Source: Amylostereum areolatum
Lineage: Eukaryota > Basidiomycota > Agaricomycetes > Russulales > Stereaceae
Length of the DNA: 64,000 nt
Direction: 5' to 3'
NCBI GenBank assembly: GCA_012932865.1
Contig: SAXG01000032.1
Location: forward strand, 310,001 to 374,000
Positions 35,096 to 45,485 of this stretch are shown piece after piece. Position 1 is the first letter of the stretch, and each line of letters begins with the position of its first letter. The notes under the pieces were generated by a model. It made no database searches. It worked only from the letters and a program-made list of their open reading frames with translations, and had not been told where the DNA came from. Position numbers and translations under genes: made by a program.

Positions 35096-35974
35096 AGGGG
35101 GAACGCGGCTGTGTACTATATACTGTAAGGGCGGAGCACGATACGATACGAAACGAAACGAAACGGGACGCGGGCGGGGGCGGGGGCGAGGAACGAAAGC
35201 GCGAGGCACTTCTGGGGAGCAATGGCATGCATGGGAGCGTGGACGAGGGACGGGCGCGCGTGCGCGTTTGGATGAGCACGGGATGGGGGTGGGGGTGGGG
35301 CAGCGAAGGGACGGTGGTAGCGAAGAGACGGGACGAGGGACGAGGAAAGCAGGTGGGGATGTGCGAGGTGCGGGGAGAAGGGAATGAGGAGAGAGAGAGA
35401 GAGAGAGAGAGACGGATGCGTTATTGCGTATGCGTATGCGTATGCGCGGCGGAAGGGAGGGGGCTTGCGTGGCAGGGAGGTGATCGTGATCGTGAAAGGC
35501 CGGGGGAGCGCCCGGCGCGAGCAGCAGGAACGAGAAGAGAAAACAAGGAGAAAAAGAGGACAGCGATGGGTGGTGGGAGACGGGGCGGCGGGGAGATGCG
35601 GGGATAGCGGATGGGAAAGCGCGGGTGGGGGGGGGGGAACAGCTACGTTTTGACGACGACCCGCCGGGTGTGTTTCCCCGCCCGCCGGCGCTCGTGGTAC
35701 GGTATCGGCCTCCTCCACGCCTCGTCCTCCTCCGGCCCCATCCCCATCCCCACCCCGACCCCCATCTCTCCCTCGCGTTCCCTCTCCCTCTCCCCCATCC
35801 CACGCTCTCGCTCTCGCTCTCTATACTCCTCCTACCCAGGCCCATTCCATTCCCGATCCGATCCAACGACGAAGCCGCGTTTTTTTTGATCGTGCAGAGG
35901 TGTGTTGTGTGCGTGTGTGTGTGAGGGGGGGAAGGGGAGGGCGGATGAGGGAAGGGCGGACGCGGGCGGACGGA

Positions 35975-36871
35975 CTAGGCGTGACGGAGGGGACGCACCT
36001 GAGGCGGCGGTGCGGACGCGGACGACGACGACGAGGAGGACAAAGGGAGGCCAGCGCCCGCGGTCCCGGCGGGGGACGGATATCCCGCGTACGCGGGCGG
36101 CGGGGGCGGCGCGGCGTGCGCCCACGGCGGCGGCTGCCCCATTCCCATCCCATTCCCGCTCCCACTCCCACCCCCGGCCCCGGCCCCGCTCGCGCTGCCG
36201 TTGACGAGCACGGGGGGCGGGGGCGCGGCGGCCTTGGGGGCGAAGTCGGACTCGACGCGGACGCGGATGATCTCCTTGCCGGCCTGGGCGAAGAAGGCGC
36301 GTTCCTGGCGGTGGAAGTAGACGCTCGTGGGCCCGCCCTTGAGGACGGAGAACTGGGAGGGCGGGGGCGGGGGGAAGAGGCGCATGAGGTCGTGGCCGGT
36401 GGGCGGGGGCGGGTAGATGCGGGCGTTGGGGGCGCCGGGGGGGGGAGCGAGGTCGACGTCTGGAGGGGGACGGGCGTAAGGATGGTGTGGGTGGGCGTGG
36501 TGGGAGCGGGAGCGGGAGTGGGAGCGGGACGGGGTGGGGGGGGAGGGGGGGGAGGTGGAGGTGGAGGTGGACATACGTGGGAGATGGTTGGGGGAGAGCG
36601 GGCGGCGGGGAGCGGCGGAAGTGGAGGAGGAGGAGGGGGGAGGGGGCTGAGAGTGCGAAGGGTGGTGGGAGAGATGCGGCGGGGGCTGTGGGGGCTGCTG
36701 TTGTTGTTGCTGCTGCTGCTGTTGTTGTTGGGATGGCGGTTGGGAGTGATGGGGGTGGTGGGTGTGCATGGGGGGAAGCGGGCCGGAGGAGGGCGTGGGC
36801 GGGGGCGGCGACAGCGAGGGGTCGTGCTGCACCGGCCGCAAGCTGAACTGGTGGATGTGCGCGGTGGCCAT
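35975..36871 (-). CDS. Gln/Pro/His-rich protein with a conserved core
   Basis: The start is a true ATG (36869-36871) with a TATA box about 107 bp upstream. The N-terminus is low complexity: MATAHIHQFSLRPVQHDPS, then His/Pro and a run of about 12 Gln. The likely conserved core is GHDLMRLFPPPPPSQFSVLK followed by GGPTSVYFHRQERAFFAQAG and KEIIRVRVESDF (near 36230-36410). A likely intron runs from GTATGT (about 36573) to CTCCAG (about 36465). At the 3' end the sequence CCTCAG/GTGCGT could be another donor, so the C-terminus may continue to the left. The function is not recognised. It is the only gene between the two inverted arms, and its promoter abuts the right arm. Confidence 0.6.
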   Translation of the reverse strand: MATAHIHQFSLRPVQHDPSLSPPPPTPSSGPLPPMHTHHPHHSQPPSQQQQQQQQQQQQPPQPPPHLSHHPSHSQPPPPSSSSTSAAPRRPLSPNHLPRMSTSTSTSPPSPPTPSRSHSRSRSHHAHPHHPYARPPPDVDLAPPPGAPNARIYPPPPTGHDLMRLFPPPPPSQFSVLKGGPTSVYFHRQERAFFAQAGKEIIRVRVESDFAPKAAAPPPPVLVNGSASGAGAGGGSGSGNGMGMGQPPPWAHAAPPPPPAYAGYPSPAGTAGAGLPLSSSSSSSASAPPPQVRPLRHA

Positions 36872-36977
36872 GGGGACGGGAACGACGGCGAGAGGGTCGA
36901 GAGGGAGCGGAGAACGACGGGGGAGGGAAGGAAGGAAGGGGGGGGAGAATTGAACGCGATAAGGCCCACGGTGGGAT

Positions 36978-36984
36978 TTATATA
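36978..36984 (-). promoter_or_regulatory. TATA box next to the right inverted arm
   Basis: TATATAA on the minus strand, about 56 bp from the arm boundary at 37040 and 107 bp upstream of the ATG at 36871. Confidence 0.6.
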
Positions 36985-37039
36985 CCGACCGCGTTGCCGA
37001 AGCACGTCAAAGGCGCGCCAGGCAACCCCCCTCCCCCCC

Positions 37040-38116
37040 CTAGTCTCCGTGGCTGACCTTACTCAGAAGACAGTCGTTCTGAGTATAAGGTCTGCATCAA
37101 TTTCAAGGGATCTCGCGGGACGGGAAAATAGCCATTTTAGGACGGCACGAAAGGCTCTCTCGAGCGCTGGAGAGCCAATCAAATTCATTTATGTCATGGT
37201 TTGCTCGTCATGCGGATGACCTCCTCTGGCTGAGCTCTGAAACGGAGATGGTGGTGGATAGTTTAAATAAATTCTGTGCCGTGCATCGCATCAGATATGC
37301 ATATAAAGGGAATGCTAACAGTGCTCTTGCGGCAGTGGGGTAGCAGGCTGGACACGAGCTACAAGCTGATTATTTAAACTACTAGTACTTACACTGCTGG
37401 CTCGAGCTACCGGGCTGGACTTCGATAAGTACATCGACCGCGAGATAAACGGGTATGTAAACACGTTGTGAACAAGGTTTGCGCTGCACGGTAAGAACAG
37501 AAAGACGGCATATGTACTACTTCGATACCGAGGCCGCACCACCATAAGTTGTAGCCATGGTAGGCCAGCTAAGCATTGTTTGTGGAAGGTCATAGACGGA
37601 CAGCTGTCAGATAGTGGATCTCGTCAACATGAAAACTGGTGTAGGCCGTAACCACCAACCTCGTACCGCTTTCTGTGCAGGATGTATGCCTCATTTGCGG
37701 ATCGTATATCATGCAACATGACGGGTGACAGTGCGACCCGCGACAGCGAATGGCAGCGACACGAAAAGTCGAAAACACCGGTGCTCATGAAGTCAGCATC
37801 CAAGGCTGTCAGAAATGCAACCACGAGCTCTTGCACAACGCATAATGCACGCACTGTACTTATTAATGAGCACCAGCGGCCGCCTTGCACCACTGAGCAT
37901 GACACCACTGACCTTCTGAGCAAAAGCACTCAATGATAAAGCCGTGTCAGTGTATATTGCACTCGACATCGGCAATTCGAGAGCAAAGTCACAGTGCAAC
38001 GACCGTCGACGTGCACGAGCCGTCAATGTGATGATGCGATAGGTATGACATGAAGGGACATCCCAAAAAGGCTATTTTCCCGTCCAGCCAAACCCCTTGA
38101 AATTGATGTAGCCTAC
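37040..38116 (-). mobile_element. Non-autonomous element, right inverted arm (1077 bp)
   Basis: Mirror copy of 31867-32943: the CTAG end at 37040-37043, hairpin, internal TIRs and outer GTAGCCTAC end at 38116. The hairpin/CTAG ends of both arms point toward each other across 4096 bp. The flanking bases differ (C-run on both outer and inner sides here), so no clear target-site duplication is visible. Confidence 0.75.
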
Positions 38117-39939
38117 TCCCCCCCCCCCCCCTCGGCCATCCCCGCCCCCCGATGGCGATCTAGACGCTGATCTGCGCCAAGCGACGGGGGACGGGCGACG
38201 GGGGCGTGCCTGGTCGCCCGCAACCGGACTGTCAGGGGGGAGGCGTCAGATCTTGGGGACGCGATCTGGCGGACGACCCCGGCTTCTTTTTGCGCGATGA
38301 ATGGGGGGCCCGTCGGCGTCTTTCCCTCGCGTTTTTCTTCCGTCTCGCCGGGGTTTCGCGCCGTGGGTCCGGGGGGTGCCGCGAAGGAAGGAGGGAGGGA
38401 GGGGGAGAGAGAGCGAAGGATCGATCCGGAGGTGCGTTGGAGGGACAGAGAGTCAGAGAGGGACGTGCGATGAGGAATTATAATGAACTTCCGCCGATCT
38501 GGAATCTGATCGTCGCCGTCCCTCCGCGTCCGTTCGCTTCCTTTCTCGCCTCGCCTCGCCTCGCTTCCTCTCCATTCCCATTTTCCATTTACTTACACCG
38601 GTTGGCGCCATCAAATCGGCCTCTTCGCCGTCGCTCCCGGCTCCAGCAACTCCCAGCTCCCAACTCCAAACTCCCACCCTTGCCCTTCCATTTGTACACC
38701 GGCGTCGTGCGCTCTGCTCCTCAACGCCGCCTGGGCCTCGACCACCTCCCCCTTCACGCTCCCCGCCTCGAGCTCCCTTCACTCGCCTTTTCCCACGTCC
38801 CCCCCGCCTTCCCTTGCACGCATCGGTATCGAAGGATGTCACGCCCCCTCTCGACCGCCCCGCCCGAGTCACCCTCTCCCCCGCTCTCCAATCAAGAACG
38901 AACCTCTGGGGGACCGGGCGGAGGCTCAAACTCAAGCGCTTCAGCGCTCATGGCGTCGGTGCCGGCGCCGCGTGCGACGGTGACCATGATTCGTGACCAT
39001 GCACCTGCACCTGCACATGCTATGTACATGCACACCCCGGGCCCGATCGAACCCCTGCCATCCTAACGTTCGACGTTCGACGTCCCGTCCGTTCAGCCCC
39101 CCCGACGGCCACGGAGGCCACGCATCGGACATCCAGCAACCGACGGCCTCCTCCCCGCGCGCGCGAAAACGGGAAACTCGGAGGCGCGTGCGGAGAGAGG
39201 GGGGAGGTGGAGGTGGAGGTGGGTGCTCGTGCATGCGTGCGTGTACCGTACGTACGTACATGGTATCGTAGAGTGGTATACTTACGAGCGGGGCGGGATC
39301 TTGGGGGGGGGGGGGACACGGGATGGGGCGACGCGTATATGTATGTATGTACGACATGCATGGTCCAGCTCTCGCGTCTGACGCGCATGGCGGTCGGGAA
39401 GAGTGTGTCGGGCGACGTGTTGGGCGTTTTCTATCGGGGCTCGGAGTAGGGTGCGCGTGGGACCCGCGTCTCCTCTCGACTGCAGGCGAGCTTGATCAGG
39501 CTTCAGCTTCAGCTCTCTCCTCGACTCGGTGCTTCGCAAAACGGAACGCTCGCCGTCCGCCCAAACGTCCGCCCCACCCGCACCCGTCGTCCCGCTTCTC
39601 GAGCCGCGTCTGCGTCTACGTCTTCTAGTACGAGCGCGATGCGGGGCGGTCGAACATCCACTATGGAGATGCACACACACACGCCCCCTCCCCCCCCCCC
39701 CCCCCCCCCCCCCCCCAACCGAACCGAAATACCCCCCGTCGTCGCACCAGGGTCCAGCACGGCTGGCTTGCTGGCATCCGTAAGTCCGTTATTGCCTGTG
39801 CGGGCGCACAAAAGGCCGTCCGATAATCGATCTCGTATCCGAAAATTCGGCGCGCGCGAATCGAGGCTCGAGGTCGCGCTGCGCATCCGCCATTGTCCCT
39901 CCGCGGGCGTGGTTGGTTGGTTGGTTGGTCTTGCGAGCG
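38117..39939. other. Gene-free GC-rich region
   Basis: No supported gene. Contents include CT-rich stretches near 38520-38860, CACCTG repeats near 39000, a G-run near 39305, and the 27-nt C-run listed separately. It is upstream of the acidic-protein gene at 40036. Confidence 0.5.
39690..39716 (+). repeat. C homopolymer of 27 nt
   Basis: Longest homopolymer in the window. It lies 320 bp upstream of the acidic-protein gene. Confidence 0.9.
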
Positions 39940-39945
39940 ATGGAT
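39940..39945 (+). promoter_or_regulatory. TATA-like box of family D copy 2
   Basis: ATAAAA in GGATAAAAG, 96 bp upstream of the ATG at 40036. Confidence 0.5.
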
Positions 39946-40035
39946 AAAAGTGAGCCGCGCCTCTTTTCTCACTCTCCTCCCATTCTCTCTTCCGCCCACA
40001 CCACACCACATCGCCCGCCCACCCCTTCCGCTCCG

Positions 40036-41614
40036 ATGCCCATCGACCGACCGCGCACGCCTCGCAAGACGGCCAGCACCCGCGCCCCGACGAAACGCGA
40101 GAGCACGGCGCACGCCCACGGCAAGGCAGAGCCCGAGCGCGCGAGTCCCCGCCCGTGCGGGAAAAAAACGAACAGGATCCCGACGACCGGCGCCGTTCAG
40201 CGCGCACGCGCGCCCGCGGTCCGCGCGCCCCTTGCGCGCCGCCGACGGGACCACGATCGTGGCGAGTCCCCGGCGGCCACCCTGTCCGCGCCGCGGCCGA
40301 GCTCGTCGGCAACAGCGAGCTCCCCCGCACCATCGAGCTCCCCCGCACCATCGAGCTCCCCCGCACCATCGAGCTCTCCCCTTCCCCGTCCCGCTCATCC
40401 TGCCCCTTCTCCCCACCCTCAAGCCCCCCCTTCTCCTCATCCTCCCCCTTCTCCCCACCCTTCTTCTCCCCGCCCCCGCCCCTCTCCCTCTCCACATCCT
40501 TCTCCAGCACCGCCCCAGATTCCCCCCTCACCCCGCCCCCGCTCTCCACCACCTCCACCTCCACCTCCACCTCCACCTCCACCTCCACCTCCACCTCCAC
40601 CTCCACCTCCACCTCCTCCACCTCCACCTCCATCACCTCCTCCACCACCACCTCCGCCACCTCCTCGACATCCTCCTCGTTCCTCCTCACCCCCACCTCG
40701 CCCCGCCCCGCCTTCGTCCTCGCCGACCCGTTCGCCCCCGGCGCTTACGAACGCTTCTTCTCCCCCGCGTACGGGGGCGGGGCGTGGGCCCGGTTCGGGG
40801 CCGCGGCGGGGCTCGGGCGGGGGGGTGGGGATGGTGGGTTCGGGGGCGGGTGTTGTGTGCACGACGACGACGCCGACGACGCCGAGGAGGAGGAGGAGGA
40901 CGAGGACGAGGACGAGGAGGAGGAGGAGGAGGAGGAGGATGGAGAGGCGCGGGTGATTCGGTGGCGAGAGCCTGAGGATCGCGGGGCCTCGGACGACCAC
41001 GCGCGCGCGCGCGCAGAGCACCGCCGCCACCGCCGCCGCGATCATCATCATCATCATCATCATAGACCGCAGGACGTCGAAAGCGCGGACGCGATCCCGA
41101 CCGAGGCCGACGGCCCCGATCCAGCCCAGGACGAGGACGGGGATGGGGACGGGGACGGGGACGGGGACGGGGACGGGGACGGGGACGGCCGGCAGGTGCG
41201 CGGGAAGACCCCCGCGCTCGTATGTGGAACGCCCGGATCTGGGTGGGGGCCGGTTGGCCCTGGGGTGCCGCTCGCGCAGGACGAGGACGAGGACGAGGAA
41301 GAAAAAGAAGAAGAGGAGGAGGAGGAGGAGGAGGAGGAGGAGGAAGACGTGTTCGGGGGCGGCGGCGCGAGGCCGTCCGCCCTTTTCGGCGGGACGCGCA
41401 CGCGGACGTCCGATGGCGAGCGGAGCACCGGCAAGCTGCTCCCTGGGGCCTCGCGCGCGGTGCTGGCCCACGACGACGACGACGCGTGGGGCGAGGACGA
41501 GGACGATGCATGGGACGAGGACGAGGACGAGGACCACGCAACCCCGGTGCGCACGCCGCGATCCCGCCGCCGCCGCCGCCCTGGGAATCGGATGCTCTTC
41601 GCGATCGTGCACGA

Positions 41615-41649
<35 letters not shown>

Positions 41650-42215
41650 CCGCGACCCCCGCGCCCCCATCCCCACTGGCACTTCCCCGCCGCCGCTTCT
41701 CCCGCACGACGACGCTGCGCCCGCCACGGACCCCGCCCGCGCACCCTCGGCCTCCCGTCGACCCGGACCCGGACGTGCACTCCCCCTTCCCCTTCCCCTT
41801 CTCCTCCCACGTCGAGCTCGCGCCTCCCTCCCACGCCCGTTCGCACTCGCACGCCCACTCGCACTCGCACGCCCACGCCCACGCCGAGCCCGAGCCCGAG
41901 CCCGCGCCCCTCTTCGCACCGCGCACCCCGCGCCGCGCCGGCCTCGCGCGGGACGCGGAGACCTACGGCTGGATGACGGGCACGCCCGACGACGAGTGGC
42001 GCGGGTACGCCCTCCGGCGCGAGCTCGCGCCCCGCCGTCGTCGTGCTCGTCGTTCTGCTGGCGTCGGAGACGAGGGGCAGGCGGCGGGCGGGGACGGGGA
42101 CGGGGAGGACGTGTTCGAGCGCTTCGCGCCACATACCCCCGAAGCGGGAGGCGCGCGCGCGCGCGTTTTTCGACGTTGCGAACGGGGCGGCCGGGGACGG
42201 CCGTTGTTTGGTTGA
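40036..42215 (+). CDS. Large acidic, disordered protein (family D, copy 2)
   Basis: Paralogue of 11353-14090. It begins MPIDRPRTPRKTASTRAPTK; RAPLARRRRDHD matches LAPLARRRGGLHS of copy 1. Between about 40270 and 40400 the frame must change, within a region with 18-bp tandem copies (GAGCTCCCCCGCACCATC). This could be an unrecognised intron or a real frameshift. The second frame carries PLSLSTSFSSTAPD, a long Ser/Thr run, FVLADPF, AWARFGAA, many Asp/Glu tracts, His runs, and the C-terminal signature DDEWRGYALRRELAPRRRR. The function is unknown. Highly repetitive acidic tracts make assembly errors likely. Expression would be needed to tell gene from pseudogene. Confidence 0.5.
40548..40633 (+). 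repeat. (CTCCAC)n microsatellite in coding region
   Basis: About 13 hexanucleotide units encoding a Ser-Thr run in the frame used downstream. It lies in the N-terminal half of the family D copy 2 gene. Confidence 0.9.
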
Positions 42216-43159
42216 GGATCTGGAGGAGAGCGAGGTCCCCCCTTTCCTTGGTCTTTGCGAGTAGCTAGTATGCGACGACTCATGATGCATGATGCGTGAC
42301 GGACGATCTGCGACGGACTGCACGCCCTCGCCCTGTTACTGTACCACTTATCATGCTTTTTATGCTGTGCGTTTGCTATCGATGTCAATAAACTGTGTAT
42401 ACCGTACTTCAAGTCTTGTCTCGCTGAACGCCTTCGCACAGGACGCGACGGGCGACGTCGTTCAACCGTTACTTCAGCGTTCGCGATTCATGTGGCGAGA
42501 TTCCCACGGCGTGATCCTGTTCATGGACGCGCAGTCGGGCGTACGCGTCTCCGTCCAGACTCCAGACCACAACCTGATACTATGTAGATCTCTCTTTCCC
42601 TCACCTTCTGTACGGTTCCTTGCTCACATTTACGCTCTCGAAAAATGCTTTCAGACCTGGGCTCACCTCTCCATGACAAGAACAAGAGATTGCAGCCGAC
42701 CTCAACGGACGGCCGTGCACGAATTCATCGGGGGGTGCGGCCTGGACCATTGACGCGAACTTGGCGACGGAAATCCTCTAGGGTACGACAAGTGCTTTCT
42801 TCCACGTCGACTTCGCTCGTATCCCTAGGACATGTCCTCGCGCTGGCCCAAACGTGTTGGGTGTGGCATCGGAGTGGCCAAGTGCACCTCTGGGCCGCAT
42901 CTTCAACCTTTAAGGGAACTTGAATGTTGAATGTGAGTGGTGAGCCTGCGCTATTGTTCGTCTGCTATTAAGCTGCACCGTCTTATTGTGCCTCCTGGTT
43001 TCTCCCAGATTTGGGGGTTCCTTGGGCCAAGCTTCCCATAACACGGACGTCTTTCAGTTCGCGTCGTCAGCCCACCGACTTCCGCCCCATCCCCCCTCTC
43101 CTCTACTCACCCCTCTCCATCGACGCTTCGCCCTCTTCTCTCTTCCATCCATCGACGGA
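42216..43159. other. Intergenic region
   Basis: No supported gene between the acidic-protein gene and the 268-aa gene. Base composition drops toward balanced GC here, marking the end of the repeat-rich zone. Confidence 0.45.
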
Positions 43160-43966
43160 ATGCACGCCCTCCGTTTTCCTTCCAGGGCTCCCTATTTCCT
43201 CCACTCTCCTCCGAAAAACGCCGACCTCGCTCTCACCCACGAACTCGTCAACCACGCCGCGCAAGGACTCCTCTTCGGAAAAGCCCGCCCCCACGATCCA
43301 ACCGAAGTCGTTGCCGGGCCTTGCGATCGCATTCCGGCCAGGGGATGCCACATCAAGCGCGCCTTCGACGAGGTTCGCAGGCTCTATCGCGCCTTGGCCG
43401 GCACCGAAGACGCGAAAAGGAGGGACCAGCACATCATGCGTATTCTCTCCATAACCGTCCTCGTCACCGCGATGCTCGAAAACGTTCCCCTCCCTCGCCC
43501 TCCCCTCGCGGACGCCCGCCTGAACTCGCTGCAACGGCGGCTCGCACGGTTCCAGCGAGACCACGCGCCGCATGTGTTGGACGTCTTCCGGGCCAGGCCT
43601 GTCGAGCGTATTCCGGCCTCGTTGCGGCTTCCGCCGTTCAGCGCCATGCCCCTGGACAGCGAGCGCTCTTGTCGTCTCAATCCCATGGTTGGAAACACGC
43701 TGGTGCCGCCGGACCTACACCCCATCGAGGACGACACGCTTCCGCTCGCCCTCCGCCCGCACGTTATCTCTCCGTGGGCGTGGTTCGTCGAGAAGTTGTC
43801 GGATGAAGATACGGGGTTGGACGGAAGTGCCTGGGGAGATGATGGCGAAGTGGATCTGGTGGACTGGGAGGACGGCACGGAGCGGTCGGTGGAATATCCC
43901 GACTCAGAGGACGGCGGGGAGAGCTGCTATAATGACGAGGCCGTCGCCTATGTTTTCCTCTCCTGA
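43160..43966 (+). CDS. Hypothetical protein, 268 aa
   Basis: One uninterrupted frame from ATG 43160. It begins MHALRFPSRAPYFLHSPP and has a probably helical middle: ALTHELVNHAAQGLLFGKA, FDEVRRLYRALAGTEDAKRR, IMRILSITVLVTAMLENV and LNSLQRRLARFQRDHAPHVL. The C-terminus is acidic (WEDGTERSVEYPDSEDGGES). There is no signal peptide and no recognisable domain. The frame upstream is also open but starts in a poor context. Codon use and the contrast between a basic-hydrophobic core and acidic tail favour a real gene, but no homologue is recognised. Confidence 0.5.
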   Translation: MHALRFPSRAPYFLHSPPKNADLALTHELVNHAAQGLLFGKARPHDPTEVVAGPCDRIPARGCHIKRAFDEVRRLYRALAGTEDAKRRDQHIMRILSITVLVTAMLENVPLPRPPLADARLNSLQRRLARFQRDHAPHVLDVFRARPVERIPASLRLPPFSAMPLDSERSCRLNPMVGNTLVPPDLHPIEDDTLPLALRPHVISPWAWFVEKLSDEDTGLDGSAWGDDGEVDLVDWEDGTERSVEYPDSEDGGESCYNDEAVAYVFLS

Positions 43967-45342
43967 GACCATGAAAATTCCTTGCATACGAAACTATTTG
44001 GCGAATTTTTCTGTTCGGTTTCCCCGTCCCGACGTCGAGCTATGAAGCAACTGCATAACATCATAAGCATCATGCAGAAGACAACGCGCCTACGCGCCAG
44101 TCACGTGTACCGCGTCAGTAAATAAACCGCGGTGCACGCTGTAGACTACACCACCAGCAGATCCTTCAGCTTCATTCCGATATCATGCCCCTGAGTGTGA
44201 TGCTAGCGTGACACCGGATGGAATCCAAAAATGTCATGCTGATATCAGACTCAACGGGCTCCCTTGGGTCGGAAGCTGAGTTCCTTCGGATTCAATCCAA
44301 TTATCTTACTAAGCTCGTCAAGGAGCAATCGGCGGGATGCTGGCTCAAATCATGCTTATCGCAATCTTATCATCCCAATGTGGAAGCAAACAAAGCATCG
44401 TAATATATATATCATTCCGAGAACTACCATACAAAGTACATGGGGGGTGTTACAGGATGTCTACGGGTCCAAAAGGAGGAATGAAAAATGAATTAGAGTG
44501 TGTTACCTGGCATGCCAGCAAAACGGGATTGAGATAACCTAGCAAGTGCCAGCGAGCAAAAACCAGAGACCCAGGGGGACCGAGAGCGAGGAGCGAGACG
44601 ACAACCACAGGCCAAGACTGCAAGCAAAGACCGAGACCGCGAGTAGAGACCAAGAACACGAGGAAAGACCGAGAGCAAAGCCCATAAGTGCGAAAGAGCC
44701 CTCGGCAACAAGAGATCCCCAGGGGTACTAGTAGGGCCTATGCATGAGTGGCGTGGTGAGACAGACGAGCAGGAAGTGAGAGATACTAACACGCACCCAG
44801 GCTGTTGTCTCAATGCTACTCATGCTCATGAGAGAGCGGGCTGGAGACCTCGACATTGATGTGAGCGAAGGGGAAAGGGTGGGGTGGTCAAAGCCCACTC
44901 TTTGAGGAGATTCCGATATGTGATTCCGGTCTCGAAATCAGCTATACCGGGGTCTCCAGTGGTAGATGAGATGCTGTGGCCAGGTGGAGGGAGTTGACGT
45001 TGAGCGGTGGAGGTGGTGAGAGGAAACAAGAACGACACCGCGCGACGACGAAAATTGACATTGCTTACATAATCGACTTCAGACTCATCGCGCGGGGACT
45101 CCGTTCTTTCCACTTCTTACAAATGCCAGTGAAATGGGCTTGAAACCGACGGACCAGCTTGTGCTCACGCTGACTTTGGCGTGGAATTGGCTTACACTGA
45201 CGGAAAAGCGGGATGGAACTCGAATCAGGGGTTTAGATTCAAGCTGACGTGAAGCCAGCGTGAACCTCCGGTCACGCCATTCGACTCACCCCAACTGGCC
45301 ATCATAGATTGATGCTGAGGCAACTGCTGGTGGTGTAGGCAA
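43967..45342. other. Intergenic region
   Basis: No supported gene. An (AT)n patch lies near 44402. A purine-rich stretch with repeated AGACCGAGA/AGACCAAGA words spans about 44570-44690. Possibly remains of a mobile element; nothing recognisable is encoded. Confidence 0.4.
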
Positions 45343-45452
45343 ACTCGGAGATTTTTACCGGCGTTTGCGCGAAGGAATGCTGACATCGCATTCTTCCCGA
45401 TTGAATTCGAGTTCTTCGTCACATGACCCAGCTCGTCTGTCGACGCGTCGCG
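45343..45452 (+). repeat. Left terminal inverted repeat of the 3.1-kb element
   Basis: Matches 48337-48450 in reverse complement. The best-conserved core spans about 45365-45451; the outer 20 bp are more diverged but share AAACTCGG. Confidence 0.75.
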
Positions 45453-45485
45453 TTGTGTATCGCTACTCTTACCATACACTACTCC

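Larger units (their letters stand above)
32944..35974. other. Spacer between inverted arms, microsatellite-rich
   Basis: No gene supported in these 3 kb. Contents include (CCAACA)n near 33037, CATCCC runs near 33245, CGGGGA runs near 33323, a polypyrimidine stretch 33600-33800, (GGGAT)n near 33842, GGACAC/GGATAC arrays near 34981 and (GA)n near 35390. The downstream part of the gene at 35975-36871 may extend in from the right through another exon. Confidence 0.5.

Noticed and set aside
33001..35100. Direct repeats suggesting a CRISPR array
   Set aside because: The repeats are uninterrupted microsatellites without unique spacers, and the DNA is clearly eukaryotic.
36985..37219. Peptide LVSVADLTQKTVVLSI recurring in three places as a protein domain
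   Set aside because: It is the translation of the element's hairpin end, present in both arms and at 10.9 kb. The palindrome and CTAG end explain the conservation at DNA level.
40437..42323. Long antisense frames (up to 628 codons) opposite family D copy 2
   Set aside because: They are mirror images of Asp/Glu-rich codons (Val/Leu and Ser/Arg runs). The sense strand has the motifs shared with copy 1.
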